Assembly (NCBI RefSeq): GCF_007565055.1
Contig: NC_044567.1
Coordinates: 46,427,980 to 46,491,979, forward strand
Source of the DNA: Rhinopithecus roxellana
Taxonomy: Eukaryota; Chordata; Mammalia; Primates; Cercopithecidae
Length of the DNA: 64,000 bases
Direction: 5' to 3'
The position numbers were made by a program, and so were the translations under genes. Below, piece by piece: positions 62,991 through 64,000 of the stretch. The notes under the pieces are model-generated. The model did not search any database, was not told the origin of the DNA, and was given only the letters and a program-made list of their open reading frames with translations. Position 1 is the first letter of the stretch. Every line of letters begins with the position of its first letter.

Positions 62991-64000
62991 AAGTACCAGT
63001 CCCATCATACTAAATGCATCTTGGAGGCTGAAAATATCTATTGTCCTATCTATTGTATGAGCGAATGTGTAAAATGAGCTTTAATTAGGAAATATAATTA
63101 GGACGTTGGAGATGAATGGTAGCATAGGATTTAGTTTGCATTTGCAGACTCCATGGCTCACAGCAATTGACTCAGAGTCACACTACCCAAAGCATGAAAG
63201 AATAAAGGGGGAAAGCTAAATTAAAACCGGTGTCAGTCCGTTGAGCAAACCTTTAGCCTTAGGTTGGAACCTCCTAATTGTGAATTTTTATGTGGTCCAA
63301 GATGGAAGGTTTGTCGTCAAAACTGGCTGTGATGACACATAGGATTTAATAGGAAGATTTTTATTCAGAAGGATTTAAGGAGACTTTCCCCATCTATTGA
63401 CTTCCAATAGTCAAATATTTCTTTTTGGGAACCACATGAAAAAGACAGGATATTGCTTATACTGGAAATTAGTAGAAACCAAATAGCAATGAGTTCTATT
63501 TTAACTGCTTGGCAAATAATACTCCTCCCTAAAATGCCTCCATGTGGCTATGAGAGACTTCCTAGTTCATTCCAGACTGGGTTCTACACCAGCCAGAGAA
63601 ACCACAGACTGTGTTTGCATGACTGTGGTTGCCTGGCCTAGGAGCCATCTGGACCATGGGTCCTGGGATGTAGGAGACCCTCTGATGTTACTGTCTGGCC
63701 AGTGCTTTGGGGGTGTAACTTGTGAAGCAGGAGATATTTGGGGAATTTAGTCACCAAACTGGACTCCAATTCAATTGGCAAACAGGTGTGTCAAATGATT
63801 AGGTTCATCACTAACGTGTCTGTCTAAGCTCAAACTCTATCTCAAGCATTGCCCACTCAGATAGTAATTGTGAGGTGGTAACAGGTGATAAGCCAGAAGG
63901 TGTGGACCCTACCATTTCATTCCAACTCTCCTCCCCACCTCAGTCAGCTACATATTACTGTACACACAATATGAAACTCTGGCCACCACCAGGTCATGGA
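62991..64000. other. Intergenic, nothing recognised
   Basis: AT-rich sequence without a recognisable repeat or gene up to the window end. Confidence 0.45.

Noticed and set aside
37863..64000. A neighbouring gene expected by human synteny (for example ARPC1A) inside the window
   Set aside because: I found no exon of it. It may start beyond the window end.

Overview
The window is primate nuclear DNA. It holds about 45 Alu elements on both strands, plus old L1, L2, MIR and MER5-type repeats, and one intron-rich muscle gene. At least two Alus (1869-2177 and 62668-62965) carry a base combination I associate with the Old World monkey AluY lineage. The gene also lacks the published human-specific frameshift. 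The most likely source is therefore a cercopithecid monkey (macaque, baboon, guenon or colobine type), not human.

Layout: 1-8200 is upstream intergenic DNA with Alus, MIR copies, an old L1-like tail and a local duplication. 8202-8296 is a compact muscle-type promoter (CArG-like site, CCAAT, TATA) with a short noncoding exon 1. 8275 to about 37862 is one plus-strand gene, MYH16, the masticatory (jaw-closing muscle) sarcomeric myosin heavy chain. It has 2 predicted noncoding and 39 coding exons, a stop codon at 37736-37738 and an AATAAA at 37838-37843. 37863-64000 is repeat-rich DNA downstream of MYH16 in which I recognise no further gene.

Every coding exon of MYH16 can be placed with AG/GT borders, and the exon lengths follow the standard sarcomeric myosin pattern. 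The P-loop, switch I, switch II, reactive-thiol helix, IQ region and full coiled-coil rod are all encoded. The two-base deletion that inactivated the human gene in exon 18 is absent here: that exon is 88 nt and in frame. However, exon 11 is 105 nt instead of the expected 104. One extra T at 20052 makes an in-frame TGA after codon 325. Removing that one base would give an uninterrupted 1940-residue frame, so the sequence shows an otherwise intact gene with a single recent or artefactual lesion at a site different from the human one. This is the most important observation in the window.

Other points are a roughly 220-bp pure purine tract in intron 3, a three-deep nest of Alus in intron 12, a diverged local duplication upstream of the gene, and a cluster of MER5-like DNA-transposon copies downstream. 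Residue numbers below use frame-corrected numbering (the extra T ignored).
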